Positions 24,563 through 33,738 of a DNA stretch of 43,673 nt are shown piece after piece (position 1 is the stretch's first letter; each line of letters starts with the position of its first letter). Source of the DNA: CAYRXM01 sp964428175 (GTDB taxonomy: Bacteria; Chloroflexota; Anaerolineae; JAFGEY01); assembly GCA_964428175.1 (NCBI GenBank), contig CAYRXM010000018.1, positions 1-43,673 on the forward strand, in the 5' to 3' direction. The notes beneath the pieces were generated by a model that did not search any database, had not been told where the DNA came from, and saw nothing but the letters and a program-made list of their open reading frames with translations. Position numbers and translations under genes: made by a program.

Positions 24563-25898
24563 TCAAAAGATCAGCTGTTCCTGGGTGTTGGAGCGCGTTC
24601 CAAAGGGGATGATGTGAAACAGGATCGCCCCAAACAGGCGCAGCCCGCCGCCGATCAACAGCAGCGTGCGAATGCTCCACATTTCCGAGAGGGCCACGCC
24701 GATCAGTGGGCCGACAAAGGCCCCGGCGTTCATCACGGCGGAAAAAAATGCGATATAGCTGGCGCGGCGATCCTGGGGGCAGAGTTCGAGCAGCAGGTTA
24801 AAGTGGCTCAAGTCGACGCCCGGGTTGATGATGCTGATCCAGATTCCCCACATTAAAATCGCGTTCAGGTTGGGAAACAGGCTGACCAGAAAGGCATAGC
24901 TGGCGGCCAGCGGCACAGTGGCCAGCAGCGTGCGCCGGTAGCCCCATTTGCGCACCCGGTGCTGCCAGCGTGCTGTTCAGCCCAATCCAGCCGTCGCTCG
25001 CGCCGAGCTCGTTGACAAAAAAGAGGACATACAGGGGAGCGACCAACCACGCACCCAGGCTAAAGACCAGCGTATTGACGATCATGATCGCAAAGTCGCG
25101 GTTTTCGGCAAACAGGGTTCTGATCAGCGCAGGCGACATACCGGGCGGCGCGGCATCTTTGTTGCGTTCGATGACTTTGCTCGGCGGCACCTGCATTTTG
25201 AACAGGTAGACCGTGCTGACCATCGATCCGGCAAAGCCGAGCAGATACAGCAACTGGTAATTGAGTGGAAAGGTGGCCCAGCGAATCTGGTTTCCCGCTT
25301 CGAGCCATTTTCCGGCCAGAAAGGTCAGCACGGCGACTACCGCACTGACGATGATGTTGCGGTTGGCCAACACACGCGCGCGGTCGCGTTCGGGGATCAC
25401 GTCGGCGAGCAGCGGGGTGAACCCGGCGCTGAAAAACGTCGTCGGAACGCTGATCGCGATGAGCAGGTAGACCAGGGCCGGCGCGCGGTGTGCGGCCGGG
25501 ATCAGCCAGGGCAAAATAATGATCAGGCCGTAGCCGAGCCGGGCGATGAGCAAGCTGCCCCACACCCACGGCGTCCGCCTGGTCTGGGTTTCCAGAAAGC
25601 GCGCCGCCGGGATGAGCAGAATCACCGCCAGCAGGGCCGGGATCGACGAGAGCCAGCCGATCATGGCATTCGACGCGCCCAGCCGGACGGCAAAGGTGGC
25701 GTTGAATGTGGCGGCGGCGCTCAAAAGCCCGGCCCACAAGATTTCGAGGTACAGATACCAGATGTTGCGCTCGACCTGATCGCGTGGGCGCGGGCCGCGC
25801 AAGATCAATCGTACGACGGCGCCGATCCCGTCAATCGCCGGCAGGAGAACCTGGTAGCGCAAAAATGCGCGCAGTTGAGTCCAAAAACGAGCAAGCAT
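24563..25898 (-). pseudogene. MFS transporter with internal deletion and frameshift
   Basis: The first part (25898 down to about 24970, about 310 aa) encodes a signal-less MFS half plus helix 7, ending ...DGWIGLNSTLAA. The C-terminal part continues in another frame from about 24958 (RVRKWGYRRTLLATVPLA...) to the stop at 24563. Both pieces look like one protein. Beyond the frame change, about 15 residues expected between helix 7 and the RxGxR-like loop are missing, so the lesion is a small deletion, not a single-base slip. It sits at a short palindrome (GCACCCGGTGC). It may be a true mutation or an assembly error; the adapter artefact elsewhere makes error plausible. Confidence 0.75.
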
Positions 25899-25940
25899 GG
25901 CGTCCAATCCAGGGTTAGATTTTTGTTCGTGTGCCCCAGT

Positions 25941-25968
25941 ATTATATGTGTGTTGTCCAAGTTTACAA
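25941..25968 (-). promoter_or_regulatory. Promoter of the MFS gene
   Basis: Minus strand TTGTAA (25963-25968), 16-bp spacer, perfect TATAAT (25941-25946). Its -35 box overlaps that of the divergent promoter. Confidence 0.5.
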
Positions 25969-25990
25969 GTGGGTCTAGTTGTGGTATTAT
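25962..25990 (+). promoter_or_regulatory. Promoter of the class III aminotransferase
   Basis: TTTACA (25962-25967), 17-bp spacer, TATTAT (25985-25990), about 45 nt before ATG 26043. Confidence 0.65.
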
Positions 25991-26042
25991 AGCGCCGTTT
26001 CACGATGATACAAACTTGAACTGTGGCGCAGAAAGAGACACG

Positions 26043-27437
26043 ATGGACTCGAAACAGGAACGCCTTTACCATGATCTGGTCGACGAGTATCGCCAGCGGT
26101 TTCCAATTTCGGCGCGCAAGCACGCGCAGGCCCAGTCGGTGATGGTCGATGGCGGGCAGCATGCCATTCGGCTGTACGATCCTTTTCCCTTTTACCTCAA
26201 GTCTGCTTTGGGGGCCTATGTGGACGATGTGGACGGGCACAAGGTTCTCGATTTCTGGCAGGGGCACTTTGCCAACATTCTGGGCCATAATCCACCTTTG
26301 GTTACGCAGGCGTTGAGCCGGGCGTTGGCCGAAGGGTATGGCCTGCAAACCGGCATCGTCGACGAGACGGCGACCGCGCTGGCCGAATTGATTTGTCGCC
26401 AAACCGGGAGCGAACGCATTCGCTTTACGACCAGCGGTTCTTTGAGCACCATGTACGCGACGATGCTGGCGCGCGGTTTCACCGGACGACAATTGGTGCT
26501 CAAGGTGGGCGGCGGATGGCACGGCGCGCAACCCTGGGGGCTGATGGGCGTTAGCTATACTGCTCGGGGCTACCAGCACGCTGAGTCGGGCGGGCTGCCG
26601 GGCGTCGTTGCCGATGAAGTGCTGATCAGCCAGTTCAACAACAGCGAGGCGCTGGCGTCGGTTTTCAAGCAGCATGGCGATCGGATAGCCTGTTTCATCG
26701 TCGAACCGGTGATCGGTGCGCATGGTGCGATCCCCGGCAAGCCGGAGTATCTCAAACTGGCGCGCGAGTTGACGCTCAAGCACGGCGCGTTGCTCATTTT
26801 CGATGAAGTGATTGCCGGCTTTCGCTTCCGCGCCGGCGACGTGGGCGCGCTGTACGGCATTCGCCCCGATTTGCTGACGCTGGGCAAGATCATCGGCGGC
26901 GGGATGCCCGTTGCTGCCGTCGCCGGTCGTGCCGACGTGATGGCGCTAACCAGCCGGAGCGGCGGGCGAAAGGTGCGTTTTGACGGCGGCACCTATTCGG
27001 CGCACCCGCTCTCGATGCTGGCCGGCAAGACGATGATCGAGTACCTGGTTCAGCACGAAGACGAGGTCTACGGTTATCTGGCCGGGCTGGGCCAGCAAGT
27101 ACGCGCGCGGATCGAGCAGATTTTTGCCGATCGTGGCATTTTGGCCCGCTGTACCGGCTATCCCAATGGAGCTATTGCCGGCAGTTCGCTGTCGATGGTT
27201 CATTTTCCCACCGGAGCCGACATCGTTGTCGACTCGCCGGATGTGGCCGCCGACCCGGCCTGCTGCTCGCTGGAACTGCGCGAGCGGGTCTTTAAACTGG
27301 CGCTGCTGCTGCACGACGTGTATACGGTTCACGGTTTTGGCGCACTGTCAACGGCGCACACTCAGGCCGACCTGGATGTGCTCTATGATGCGTGCGACCA
27401 GGTGGCGCAGCGACTGAGCCGGGCACAAAGCGGTTGA
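26043..27437 (+). CDS. Class III aminotransferase, glutamate-1-semialdehyde aminomutase-like
   Basis: 464 aa. The PLP lysine is K282 in LTLGKIIGGGMP, preceded by the cofactor aspartate motif LIFDEVIAGFRF. GGGMPVAAVAGRADVM and the GGTYSAHPLSM block are typical of glutamate-1-semialdehyde 2,1-aminomutases and their relatives. A role in heme synthesis is doubtful because no other hem genes are near, and many homologues act on other amino ketones. ATG 26043 follows a modest AAAGAGA site. It is transcribed divergently from the MFS gene and ends at a terminator at 27470. Confidence 0.82.
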   Translation: MDSKQERLYHDLVDEYRQRFPISARKHAQAQSVMVDGGQHAIRLYDPFPFYLKSALGAYVDDVDGHKVLDFWQGHFANILGHNPPLVTQALSRALAEGYGLQTGIVDETATALAELICRQTGSERIRFTTSGSLSTMYATMLARGFTGRQLVLKVGGGWHGAQPWGLMGVSYTARGYQHAESGGLPGVVADEVLISQFNNSEALASVFKQHGDRIACFIVEPVIGAHGAIPGKPEYLKLARELTLKHGALLIFDEVIAGFRFRAGDVGALYGIRPDLLTLGKIIGGGMPVAAVAGRADVMALTSRSGGRKVRFDGGTYSAHPLSMLAGKTMIEYLVQHEDEVYGYLAGLGQQVRARIEQIFADRGILARCTGYPNGAIAGSSLSMVHFPTGADIVVDSPDVAADPACCSLELRERVFKLALLLHDVYTVHGFGALSTAHTQADLDVLYDACDQVAQRLSRAQSG

Positions 27438-27469
27438 TCTGGTAGTGGATTTGTACTAGTCGGGTAGGT

Positions 27470-27499
27470 AAAACCCATTGTGTGTATTTGATGGGTTTT
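27470..27499 (+). terminator. Intrinsic terminator after the aminotransferase
   Basis: AAAACCCAT (27470-27478) pairs with ATGGGTTTT (27491-27499); the T tract is part of the stem. Confidence 0.55.
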
Positions 27500-27503
27500 C
27501 AAG

Positions 27504-27532
27504 TTGCAGTATATAAATGGTTCGTTTATACT
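27504..27532 (+). promoter_or_regulatory. Promoter of the pyrophosphatase gene
   Basis: TTGCAG (27504-27509), 17-bp spacer, TATACT (27527-27532). The leader to ATG 27654 is about 115 nt and holds no RNA motif I recognise. Confidence 0.65.
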
Positions 27533-27653
27533 ATGATAATGGGTTTTGTTTGTGTTCAGGTTTTGTCGTTGTGCCTGCCTGGTGACGATGCAATGGGGCT
27601 TTGATCCACGACGGGCTTAAAATACTATTCCCGGAGGGAGAAGAGGTACGAGT

Positions 27654-29702
27654 ATGGACTGGGTTATTTTTACACCAATTGCTGCGATTGTGTCGATTTT
27701 GGTTGGCGGGTTCTTGTTTTACCGCGTCAACAATGCGCCGACTGGCAGCGAGAAGGCCGCCAAGGTGTCCAAGGCCATCAGGGAAGGCGCCAATGCCTAT
27801 CTGAGGGTGTTGTACATTGCTCTGGTGGTGGTCGCTGGCGCACTGGCCATTTTGCTCGTTTTCTTGTTCGACATCTGGACGGCGGTCGCCTTTGCGATAG
27901 GGGCCATGTGTTCGGCATTGGCCGGCTATTTTGGCATGCAGGTGGCCCTGATGGCCAATGCCAAATCGGCGACGGCGGCTCAAAAAGGGCTGGCCCCGGC
28001 CTTCTCGGTGGCTTTTAGCGCCGGTGGGGTGATGGGTATGGCCGTCGTTGGTCTCGCTGTGCTGGGTATGGGCATTGTCTACATTGTGTTCCGCGATGTG
28101 AGCGATGTGCTGCGCGGGCCGAACATTGTGCTTGGCTTTAGCTTTGGGGCCAGTTCGCTGGCGCTGCTGGCCAAGGCCGGCGGCGGCATCTATACCAAGA
28201 CCGCTGACATTGGCGCGGACCTGGTGGGCAAGGTCGAGCTGACTCTGCCCGAAGACGACCCGCGCAACCCGGCCGTGATCGCCGATAATGTGGGCGACAA
28301 CGTGGGTGACGTGGCCGGCATGGGCGGTGACATCTTTGACTCGTATGTGGCCAGCGTGGTGGCGGTGATGATTTTGGGCGCCGAGTTGGTGATCAAGCAG
28401 CCGGACAAGTATGGTACGGAATATGTGATTTTGCCGCTCATCTTTGCTGCCGCCGGCATCCTGGCTTCGGTGATCGGGATGTTTTTTGTGCGCACCAGCG
28501 AGGGCAAGAACCCCGGCAAAGGCCTGAATATGGGCACCTATGCGACCACCGCCGTCTTTGTTGTGCTGTCGCTGGGGGTGGTCTTGCTGCTCGACATTCA
28601 CATGGCCTACTTTTGGGCCAGCACGGCCGGCCTGATCGCCGGGGTGATCATTGGTGTGACCACCGATTACTATACCTCGATCGATCAAAAGGCGGTTAAA
28701 AATACCGCCCAGGCCTCGCATACCGGGGTGGCGATCAACATCTTGACCGGTTTTTCCTACGGTTTGCTGAGCATCGTGCCGCCGATTGTGGGTATTTGCG
28801 CGGCCATCGTCGCCGCTTATTTCATCGCCGATACGCAGGGTATGTCCGGGTTGTATGGCATCGCTGTTTCGGCGGTGGGTATGCTGTCGATCACCGGGAT
28901 GATCGTGTCGGCCGATGCGTATGGCCCCATCGTGGACAATGCGCAAGGTGTGGCCGAAATGGCCGGGATGGACCCGGAAGTCATCCACGTCTGCGCGCAG
29001 ATGGATGCGGCGGGCAACACAGCCAAGGCGATCACCAAAGGGTTTGCCATTGGCGCAGCCGGTCTGACCGTGCTGGGCCTTTTTGCTGCCTATGCAGAAA
29101 CGGTCGATCTGCTTCACCTGGATTTGCTCAACCCCATCGTCATCGTTGGCGTTTTTCTCGGCTCGATGATGCCGCCGGTCTTTTCGGCGATGTTGATCCT
29201 GTCGGTGGGCAAAAATGCCTTCAAAATGATCGAGGAGATTCGCCGCCAGGTGCGCGAGATTCCCGGCCTGCTGGCCGGCACGCAAGACCCGGATTATGCC
29301 AGTTGCGTGCGCATCGCCTCGGAAGGCGCGCTGTGGGAATTGGTCGTTCCCGGCCTCATGGCCTTTCTCGTTCCGTTGGCGGTTGGCTTTGTCCTCGGCC
29401 CGGCGGCTCTGGGCGGATTCCTGGGCGGCAGCATTTTTGTCGGCTTGATCTTTGCCCTGTTCATGTCCAACGCGGGCGGTCTGTGGGATAATGCCAAAAA
29501 GTACATCGAAGATGGTGCGCTGGGCGGCCCCGGCTCCGAGGAACACAAGGCCGCTGTGGTGGGCGATACGGTGGGCGATCCGTTCAAGGATACCGCCGGC
29601 CCGTCGATCAATACCCTGATCACGGTGATGTCGCTGGTGGCGACCGTCTTTGCGCCGCTCGTTGTCAAACACAACCTGCCCGAGATGTTTGGCTGGTTCT
29701 AG
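27654..29702 (+). CDS. hppA: Membrane-bound proton-translocating pyrophosphatase, K+-independent type
   Basis: 682 aa with about 16 hydrophobic helices. The substrate motif is intact: IGADLVGKVE, then DDPRNPAVIADNVGDNVGDVAG, and later GDTVGDPFKDTAGPSIN. It hydrolyses pyrophosphate and pumps protons out. The residues that decide potassium dependence read NTAKAIT, with K458 and T461 where K+-independent enzymes have Lys and Thr (K+-dependent ones have Ala). A Na+-pumping role is less likely. GGAGG and GAGG lie before ATG 27654. It is a single-gene unit with its own promoter and a strong terminator. Confidence 0.95.
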   Translation: MDWVIFTPIAAIVSILVGGFLFYRVNNAPTGSEKAAKVSKAIREGANAYLRVLYIALVVVAGALAILLVFLFDIWTAVAFAIGAMCSALAGYFGMQVALMANAKSATAAQKGLAPAFSVAFSAGGVMGMAVVGLAVLGMGIVYIVFRDVSDVLRGPNIVLGFSFGASSLALLAKAGGGIYTKTADIGADLVGKVELTLPEDDPRNPAVIADNVGDNVGDVAGMGGDIFDSYVASVVAVMILGAELVIKQPDKYGTEYVILPLIFAAAGILASVIGMFFVRTSEGKNPGKGLNMGTYATTAVFVVLSLGVVLLLDIHMAYFWASTAGLIAGVIIGVTTDYYTSIDQKAVKNTAQASHTGVAINILTGFSYGLLSIVPPIVGICAAIVAAYFIADTQGMSGLYGIAVSAVGMLSITGMIVSADAYGPIVDNAQGVAEMAGMDPEVIHVCAQMDAAGNTAKAITKGFAIGAAGLTVLGLFAAYAETVDLLHLDLLNPIVIVGVFLGSMMPPVFSAMLILSVGKNAFKMIEEIRRQVREIPGLLAGTQDPDYASCVRIASEGALWELVVPGLMAFLVPLAVGFVLGPAALGGFLGGSIFVGLIFALFMSNAGGLWDNAKKYIEDGALGGPGSEEHKAAVVGDTVGDPFKDTAGPSINTLITVMSLVATVFAPLVVKHNLPEMFGWF

Positions 29703-29719
29703 CGAGTATATACATTCAA

Positions 29720-29757
29720 AAAACAAGCGCCCCCTCTCAAGAGGGGGCGCTTGTTTT
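29720..29757. terminator. Bidirectional terminator between hppA and rmlB
   Basis: A perfect 17-bp stem (29720-29736 with 29741-29757), loop TCAA, with T tracts on both strands. It serves the two convergent genes. Confidence 0.85.
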
Positions 29758-29772
29758 ATCACCGGCTTGTTT

Positions 29773-30795
29773 TTATTCGATCTCGCGGCCGCCGTACTGC
29801 TGCTTGTAATAGGCCATGTATTCGCCACTCTTGATCTTGCGCCACCACCACTCATTGTCCGCGTACCAGCGCACCGTCTTTTCGATGGCCTCTGCAAATA
29901 CGTGGCGCGGCTCCCAGCCCAGCGCGCCGATCTTGTCACAGTTGACCGAATAGCGCCGGTCGTGACCGGGTCGATCCTTGACCGGTTGGAGCAAAGAGTG
30001 GGGCTTGCCCAGCAGGTCGAGGATGGCGTGCGCCATGACCATGTTTTCCGTTTCTTCGCCGCTGCCCACGTTATAGACCTCGCCTGGCTGGCCATGATGC
30101 AGCACCACGTCGATGCCCTCACAGTGATCGAGCACGTACTGGTAATCGCGCATTTGCTTGCCGTCGCCGTACAGCGGCAGCGGCAGATCGTCGATGGCAT
30201 TGGTGATAAAGAGCGGTACCACCTTTTCCGGGTATTGGCACGGCCCGATGTTGTTGGTGCCGCGCGTGATCGTCGCCGGGACGCCAAAACTGGTGTAATA
30301 GGCGATGCACATCAGGTCGCCGCCGGCCTTGCTGGCCGAATAAGGACTGCGCGTGTGCAGCGGGTCAGTTTCTTGGGATGAGCCTTCGAGCACTTGCCCG
30401 TAGACCTCGTCGGTGCTGACCTGGTGATAGCGTTCCAGGCCGTAGGTCTTGGCCGCCTCCAGCAGCACGTGCGTGCCGTACACGTCGGTGAGGATGAAAC
30501 TGCCGGGTTCCATCAGCGAGCGGTCGACGTGCGTCTCGGCGGCAAAATTGACGATGGTGTCCACCTCGTAGCGGGTAATCACCTCGGCGACGCGCGCAGC
30601 ATTGGCAATGTCGCCTCGTTCAAAGGCATAGCGCGCGGCAAATTGTTCGGCGACATCCTTGAGGTTGTCGAGGTTGCCGGCATAGGTCATTTTGTCATAG
30701 ACGACGATGTGATAATCGGAGTATTTTTGCAGCATGTAACGCACAAAATTGGAGCCGATAAATCCTGCGCCGCCGGTGACCATCAGGTTCTTCAT
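29773..30795 (-). CDS. rmlB: dTDP-glucose 4,6-dehydratase
   Basis: 340 aa, the family length. The Rossmann motif is GGAGFIG (8-14), the dehydratase acid/base pair is in TDEVYG (D129, E130) and the catalytic Y152xxxK156 is in SPYSASK. The enzyme makes dTDP-4-keto-6-deoxyglucose, the precursor of dTDP-rhamnose and other deoxysugars for surface polysaccharides. The other rhamnose genes (rmlA, rmlC, rmlD) are not in the window. AAAGGA lies six bases before ATG 30795. Confidence 0.93.
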   Translation of the reverse strand: MKNLMVTGGAGFIGSNFVRYMLQKYSDYHIVVYDKMTYAGNLDNLKDVAEQFAARYAFERGDIANAARVAEVITRYEVDTIVNFAAETHVDRSLMEPGSFILTDVYGTHVLLEAAKTYGLERYHQVSTDEVYGQVLEGSSQETDPLHTRSPYSASKAGGDLMCIAYYTSFGVPATITRGTNNIGPCQYPEKVVPLFITNAIDDLPLPLYGDGKQMRDYQYVLDHCEGIDVVLHHGQPGEVYNVGSGEETENMVMAHAILDLLGKPHSLLQPVKDRPGHDRRYSVNCDKIGALGWEPRHVFAEAIEKTVRWYADNEWWWRKIKSGEYMAYYKQQYGGREIE

Positions 30796-30855
30796 GGTTT
30801 TTCCTTTCGCAAGCGAGTTCGGGATTGGTGAACGAATTGCCTTCCCCAGGCGGCG

Positions 30856-30884
30856 ATTGTATCACAACTCGAAGAAAAGACCAA
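30856..30884 (-). promoter_or_regulatory. Promoter of rmlB
   Basis: Minus strand TTGGTC (30879-30884), 17-bp spacer, TACAAT (30856-30861). Confidence 0.5.
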
Positions 30885-30922
30885 GATGCGCAGCGCCCTG
30901 GCTTCCCATTTTGCATGCCGGT

Positions 30923-30951
30923 TTGTAAACCTTGTCCAGGTATGCTAAAAT
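30923..30951 (+). promoter_or_regulatory. Promoter of the GAF sensor gene
   Basis: TTGTAA (30923-30928), 17-bp spacer, extended -10 TGCTAAAAT ending at 30951. Confidence 0.6.
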
Positions 30952-31001
30952 GAGCGTGCGTGGATGAAACAAACACTGTCTGGATTGGGGTGGGATGAGT
31001 G

Positions 31002-32903
31002 ATGCCGGTGTCAATGCCGTCTGGCCTGCAATTGTTTTACGAGTTGGTGCAGAAACTCAATTCAACACTAGACCTGGACGTTGTTCTGGCCCAGGTGATC
31101 GAGCAAGTCAACCGTTTTCTTGACATCGACGCCACGTCGATTTCTTTGCTCGACTCTAGCACCAAGGAACTGGTCATCCAGATGACCATCGGCAACGAAA
31201 CCGATCCGCATCCCGGCATGCGCCTGCCGCCCTATGCCGGCATCGCCGGGTGGGTTGTTCACCATGTCGAGCCGCTCTTGATCCCCGACGTGCAAAGAGA
31301 CCCGCGTTTCTATCCAGCCGTTGACCAACGCACCAGTTTTACCTCGCGATCCATGATCTGTGTGCCGCTGATCGCCAAAGAGCGGCCCATCGGCGTGATT
31401 CAAGCGATCAGCAAATCCAGGGATGTTTTTTCCCGGGCTGATCTTTACTTTATGGTCACGCTCGCCGAGGTGACGGCGCTGCACATCGAAAACGCGCGCC
31501 TCTACCGTGTCGAGCAAGAGGCTCACGCCCAGTCCAAAGTGCTGCGCCAGGTGGCCGAAGCGGCCAGCTCATCGTTGAGCCTGGACCATGTGCTGCCGAC
31601 GGCGATGGAGGCCATTCGCAAGGTCATTCCTTTTGACAGCATGAGCATTGCCGTGCTGGATGATTATCCATCCAATTTCAGCCAATATGTCGCCGACGCG
31701 CCCAAGCCAGAGGAAGCCTATCTGAATGTGATCGCCGCGTGTGGTTTCGAAAAGCCCCAGGAGGTGCTCGAAATTTCGCTGCCCAGGTCTCAGGTGCCGC
31801 TGTTCCAGCAAATGGCCGCAATCAAGCAGCCCATCGACGTGATCGACACACGGCACGACCGGCGCTATGTGCGCTGGGTCGGCGCCGGGCCGGTTCGTTC
31901 GTGGCTGGGGGTGCCGCTGATACACAAAGGCAGGGTCATCGGCCAGGTCAGCATCGACCGCTATCGCCTGGATGCGTTTTCGTCGCAAGAGATCGGCGTG
32001 GCGGTGGCCTTTGCGCAGCATATCGCCAGCGCCGTAGCCAACGCACACCTGTATCACGAAGCGCGCGACCGCGCCGACGATATGGCTATCCTGAACCAGG
32101 TGCTGCTGGCGACCAGTGCATCGTGCGACCTGGAGCAGTCTCTCAAGTCGGCCATCGATGTCATGTTGGCGCTGTTTGATCTCAAGTCGGTCGCAATTTT
32201 GCTGCTCGACGAGCCGGGACGCCAGCTTGGATTGTACGTTCAACGCGGTCTTGATCCTCAAGAGGCGGCCCAGCTTGATGCCATCTCGGTGCGCGATGAT
32301 TTGACCGCACATCAGGTGGTGGCTCTGTCCAAGACAATCGTGCCCGACGCTTCTACCGGTGCGAATTCAAGCGGGTGTGTCTGGGTGCCACTCTTGTCAC
32401 ACAGGCGGGTGGTCGGTGTGATGGTTGCCCAGGATGCCAGGCCGCACGGATTTTCGGTGCAGACCTTGTCCTTGCTAGAAGCCATTGGCCGCCAGATAGG
32501 CGTTATGGTTGATAAAGTTCGTCAATTTACCGCGCTGTTCGAATCGCACCAGCACCTGGACGAATGGGCGGTCCGCGCCCAGGCGATGCTGTATCGCGCG
32601 GATAAGGCGGGACAGATCGTGTCTGTGCGTCTTGCGGCCGGCGCATTGACCGGATATGACGCCGAAGCGCTGCTCGCGCACGCAGAGGTGTGGCAAAACC
32701 TTGTCTTCCCCGACGATCGCGCCGCGGTCGATGCACTGCACGGGCAGGTGCTGGCTGGCGAGTCTAGAGGCGAGTGCGCGTATCGCCTGGTTCGTAAGGA
32801 TGGCTCGATCGGCCAGGTGCGCGAGATGGACGTGCCGGTGCGCGACCGTGAAGGGCAGGTTGTGGGCTGGGAAGGATTGATCTGGACGACGGGTGTGGGC
32901 TGA
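31002..32903 (+). CDS. GAF-GAF-GAF-PAS sensory protein without output domain
   Basis: 633 aa. Three GAF domains are arranged in tandem (about 15-170, 185-350 and 365-510), shown by repeated patterns such as SMICVPLIAKERPIGVIQA and SWLGVPLIHKGRVIGQVSI. A C-terminal PAS/PAC domain (about 525-633, with LTGYDAEALLAH and YRLVRKDGSIGQVREM) follows. GAF and PAS domains bind small ligands or sense redox and light. No kinase, GGDEF, phosphatase or DNA-binding domain follows, so it must act through a partner. ATG 31002 (or the overlapping GTG 30999) is the start. It is 34 nt upstream of the helix-hairpin-helix membrane protein, on the same strand. Confidence 0.85.
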   Translation: MPVSMPSGLQLFYELVQKLNSTLDLDVVLAQVIEQVNRFLDIDATSISLLDSSTKELVIQMTIGNETDPHPGMRLPPYAGIAGWVVHHVEPLLIPDVQRDPRFYPAVDQRTSFTSRSMICVPLIAKERPIGVIQAISKSRDVFSRADLYFMVTLAEVTALHIENARLYRVEQEAHAQSKVLRQVAEAASSSLSLDHVLPTAMEAIRKVIPFDSMSIAVLDDYPSNFSQYVADAPKPEEAYLNVIAACGFEKPQEVLEISLPRSQVPLFQQMAAIKQPIDVIDTRHDRRYVRWVGAGPVRSWLGVPLIHKGRVIGQVSIDRYRLDAFSSQEIGVAVAFAQHIASAVANAHLYHEARDRADDMAILNQVLLATSASCDLEQSLKSAIDVMLALFDLKSVAILLLDEPGRQLGLYVQRGLDPQEAAQLDAISVRDDLTAHQVVALSKTIVPDASTGANSSGCVWVPLLSHRRVVGVMVAQDARPHGFSVQTLSLLEAIGRQIGVMVDKVRQFTALFESHQHLDEWAVRAQAMLYRADKAGQIVSVRLAAGALTGYDAEALLAHAEVWQNLVFPDDRAAVDALHGQVLAGESRGECAYRLVRKDGSIGQVREMDVPVRDREGQVVGWEGLIWTTGVG

Positions 32904-32937
32904 CAGGCGCGCACCGACCAATCACAGGAGGTTCAAG

Positions 32938-33519
32938 ATGCGGATGAATGTGACGACGATCCTGTTGACGGCATTGCTGGTGGTAGGCTTTGTGACCGGC
33001 TTGCTGGTCGGGGCGTTTGTGTCCGGGTTGAATGGATTTGCGTTTCTGGCCCTTCCTGTGCTGGTGGTCGGTTTCCTGGCCGGCTGGCTGGCCGAGTGGT
33101 ATCTCGACGCCCGGCAGAGTGAGGCCGAAATGAGCCAGGCCGGCGTGCGTGAGGTCGCGCCACGTGAGGCTGTGTCCGACTCGCAGATTGCCGAGTTGAT
33201 TGCCCAGGTCAAGGATGCGCTGGCCAGCCGGCAAAAGGACATCGATGATTTGCTGGACCGGCTGGCCCAGAAAGACGCTCAAATCGATCAGGTGCAGGCC
33301 GAATTTGCCCGCTATGCGGCCAAACACCCCGACGATCTGACCGCGGTCAAGGGCATCGGGCGCGTCTATCAAACCAGGCTGCGCGAAGCGGGCGTCAACA
33401 CGTTTGCCGAACTGGGCGAGTCGACGCCGGAGCGCCTGCGCACCCTTTTGCAGGTCAAGCCCTGGCAAAAGATCGACCTGCAAAGCTGGATCGAGCAGGC
33501 CAAAGCGCTGGCCGGATAG
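32938..33519 (+). CDS. Membrane protein with C-terminal helix-hairpin-helix domain
   Basis: 193 aa. Two hydrophobic helices (about 5-50) form a hairpin, then a coiled coil (about 75-130) and a helix-hairpin-helix domain (about 135-193) with DDLTAVKGIGRVYQTRLREA. The last part resembles the DUF4332/Rad51-N type HhH, usually a non-specific DNA- or protein-binding fold. An AGGAGG site lies seven bases before ATG 32938. Function is unknown. It probably shares the sensor's transcript, as no terminator lies in the 34-nt gap. Confidence 0.75.
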   Translation: MRMNVTTILLTALLVVGFVTGLLVGAFVSGLNGFAFLALPVLVVGFLAGWLAEWYLDARQSEAEMSQAGVREVAPREAVSDSQIAELIAQVKDALASRQKDIDDLLDRLAQKDAQIDQVQAEFARYAAKHPDDLTAVKGIGRVYQTRLREAGVNTFAELGESTPERLRTLLQVKPWQKIDLQSWIEQAKALAG

Positions 33520-33615
33520 GACCTATCCGTCAAGATGGTTGGTTTTTGGGCAAGAATTTCGTTGAGGGTGTGCCCGGCGCCGGTGCGGACAAACATACGC
33601 TATCTCTAATTCAGT

Positions 33616-33644
33616 TTGACGAAAAACGCAAAATGGACTAAAAT
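33616..33644 (+). promoter_or_regulatory. Promoter of the L25 gene
   Basis: TTGACG (33616-33621), 17-bp spacer, TAAAAT (33639-33644). The leader to ATG 33739 is about 90 nt; no autoregulatory structure is evident. Confidence 0.75.
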
Positions 33645-33738
33645 AGTGCGGTTATTGTGAGTGAGGATAAATCAAAAGTGTGGCCCTCGCAATAGACCGG
33701 ATACAGGCAAAATCACAATCCAGAGGAGATAGATCGAG

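Noticed and set aside
24948..26042. Upstream extension of the aminotransferase frame
   Set aside because: It is antisense to the MFS gene and crosses the promoter; ATG 26043 is the family start.
25899..26783. Upstream extension of the MFS frame
   Set aside because: Runs antisense through the aminotransferase gene and the divergent promoters.
27531..30287. A 918-codon open frame antisense to the pyrophosphatase gene
   Set aside because: It covers hppA and part of rmlB, has His/Gly/Arg-rich non-globular composition, and results from GC-biased third positions of the real genes.
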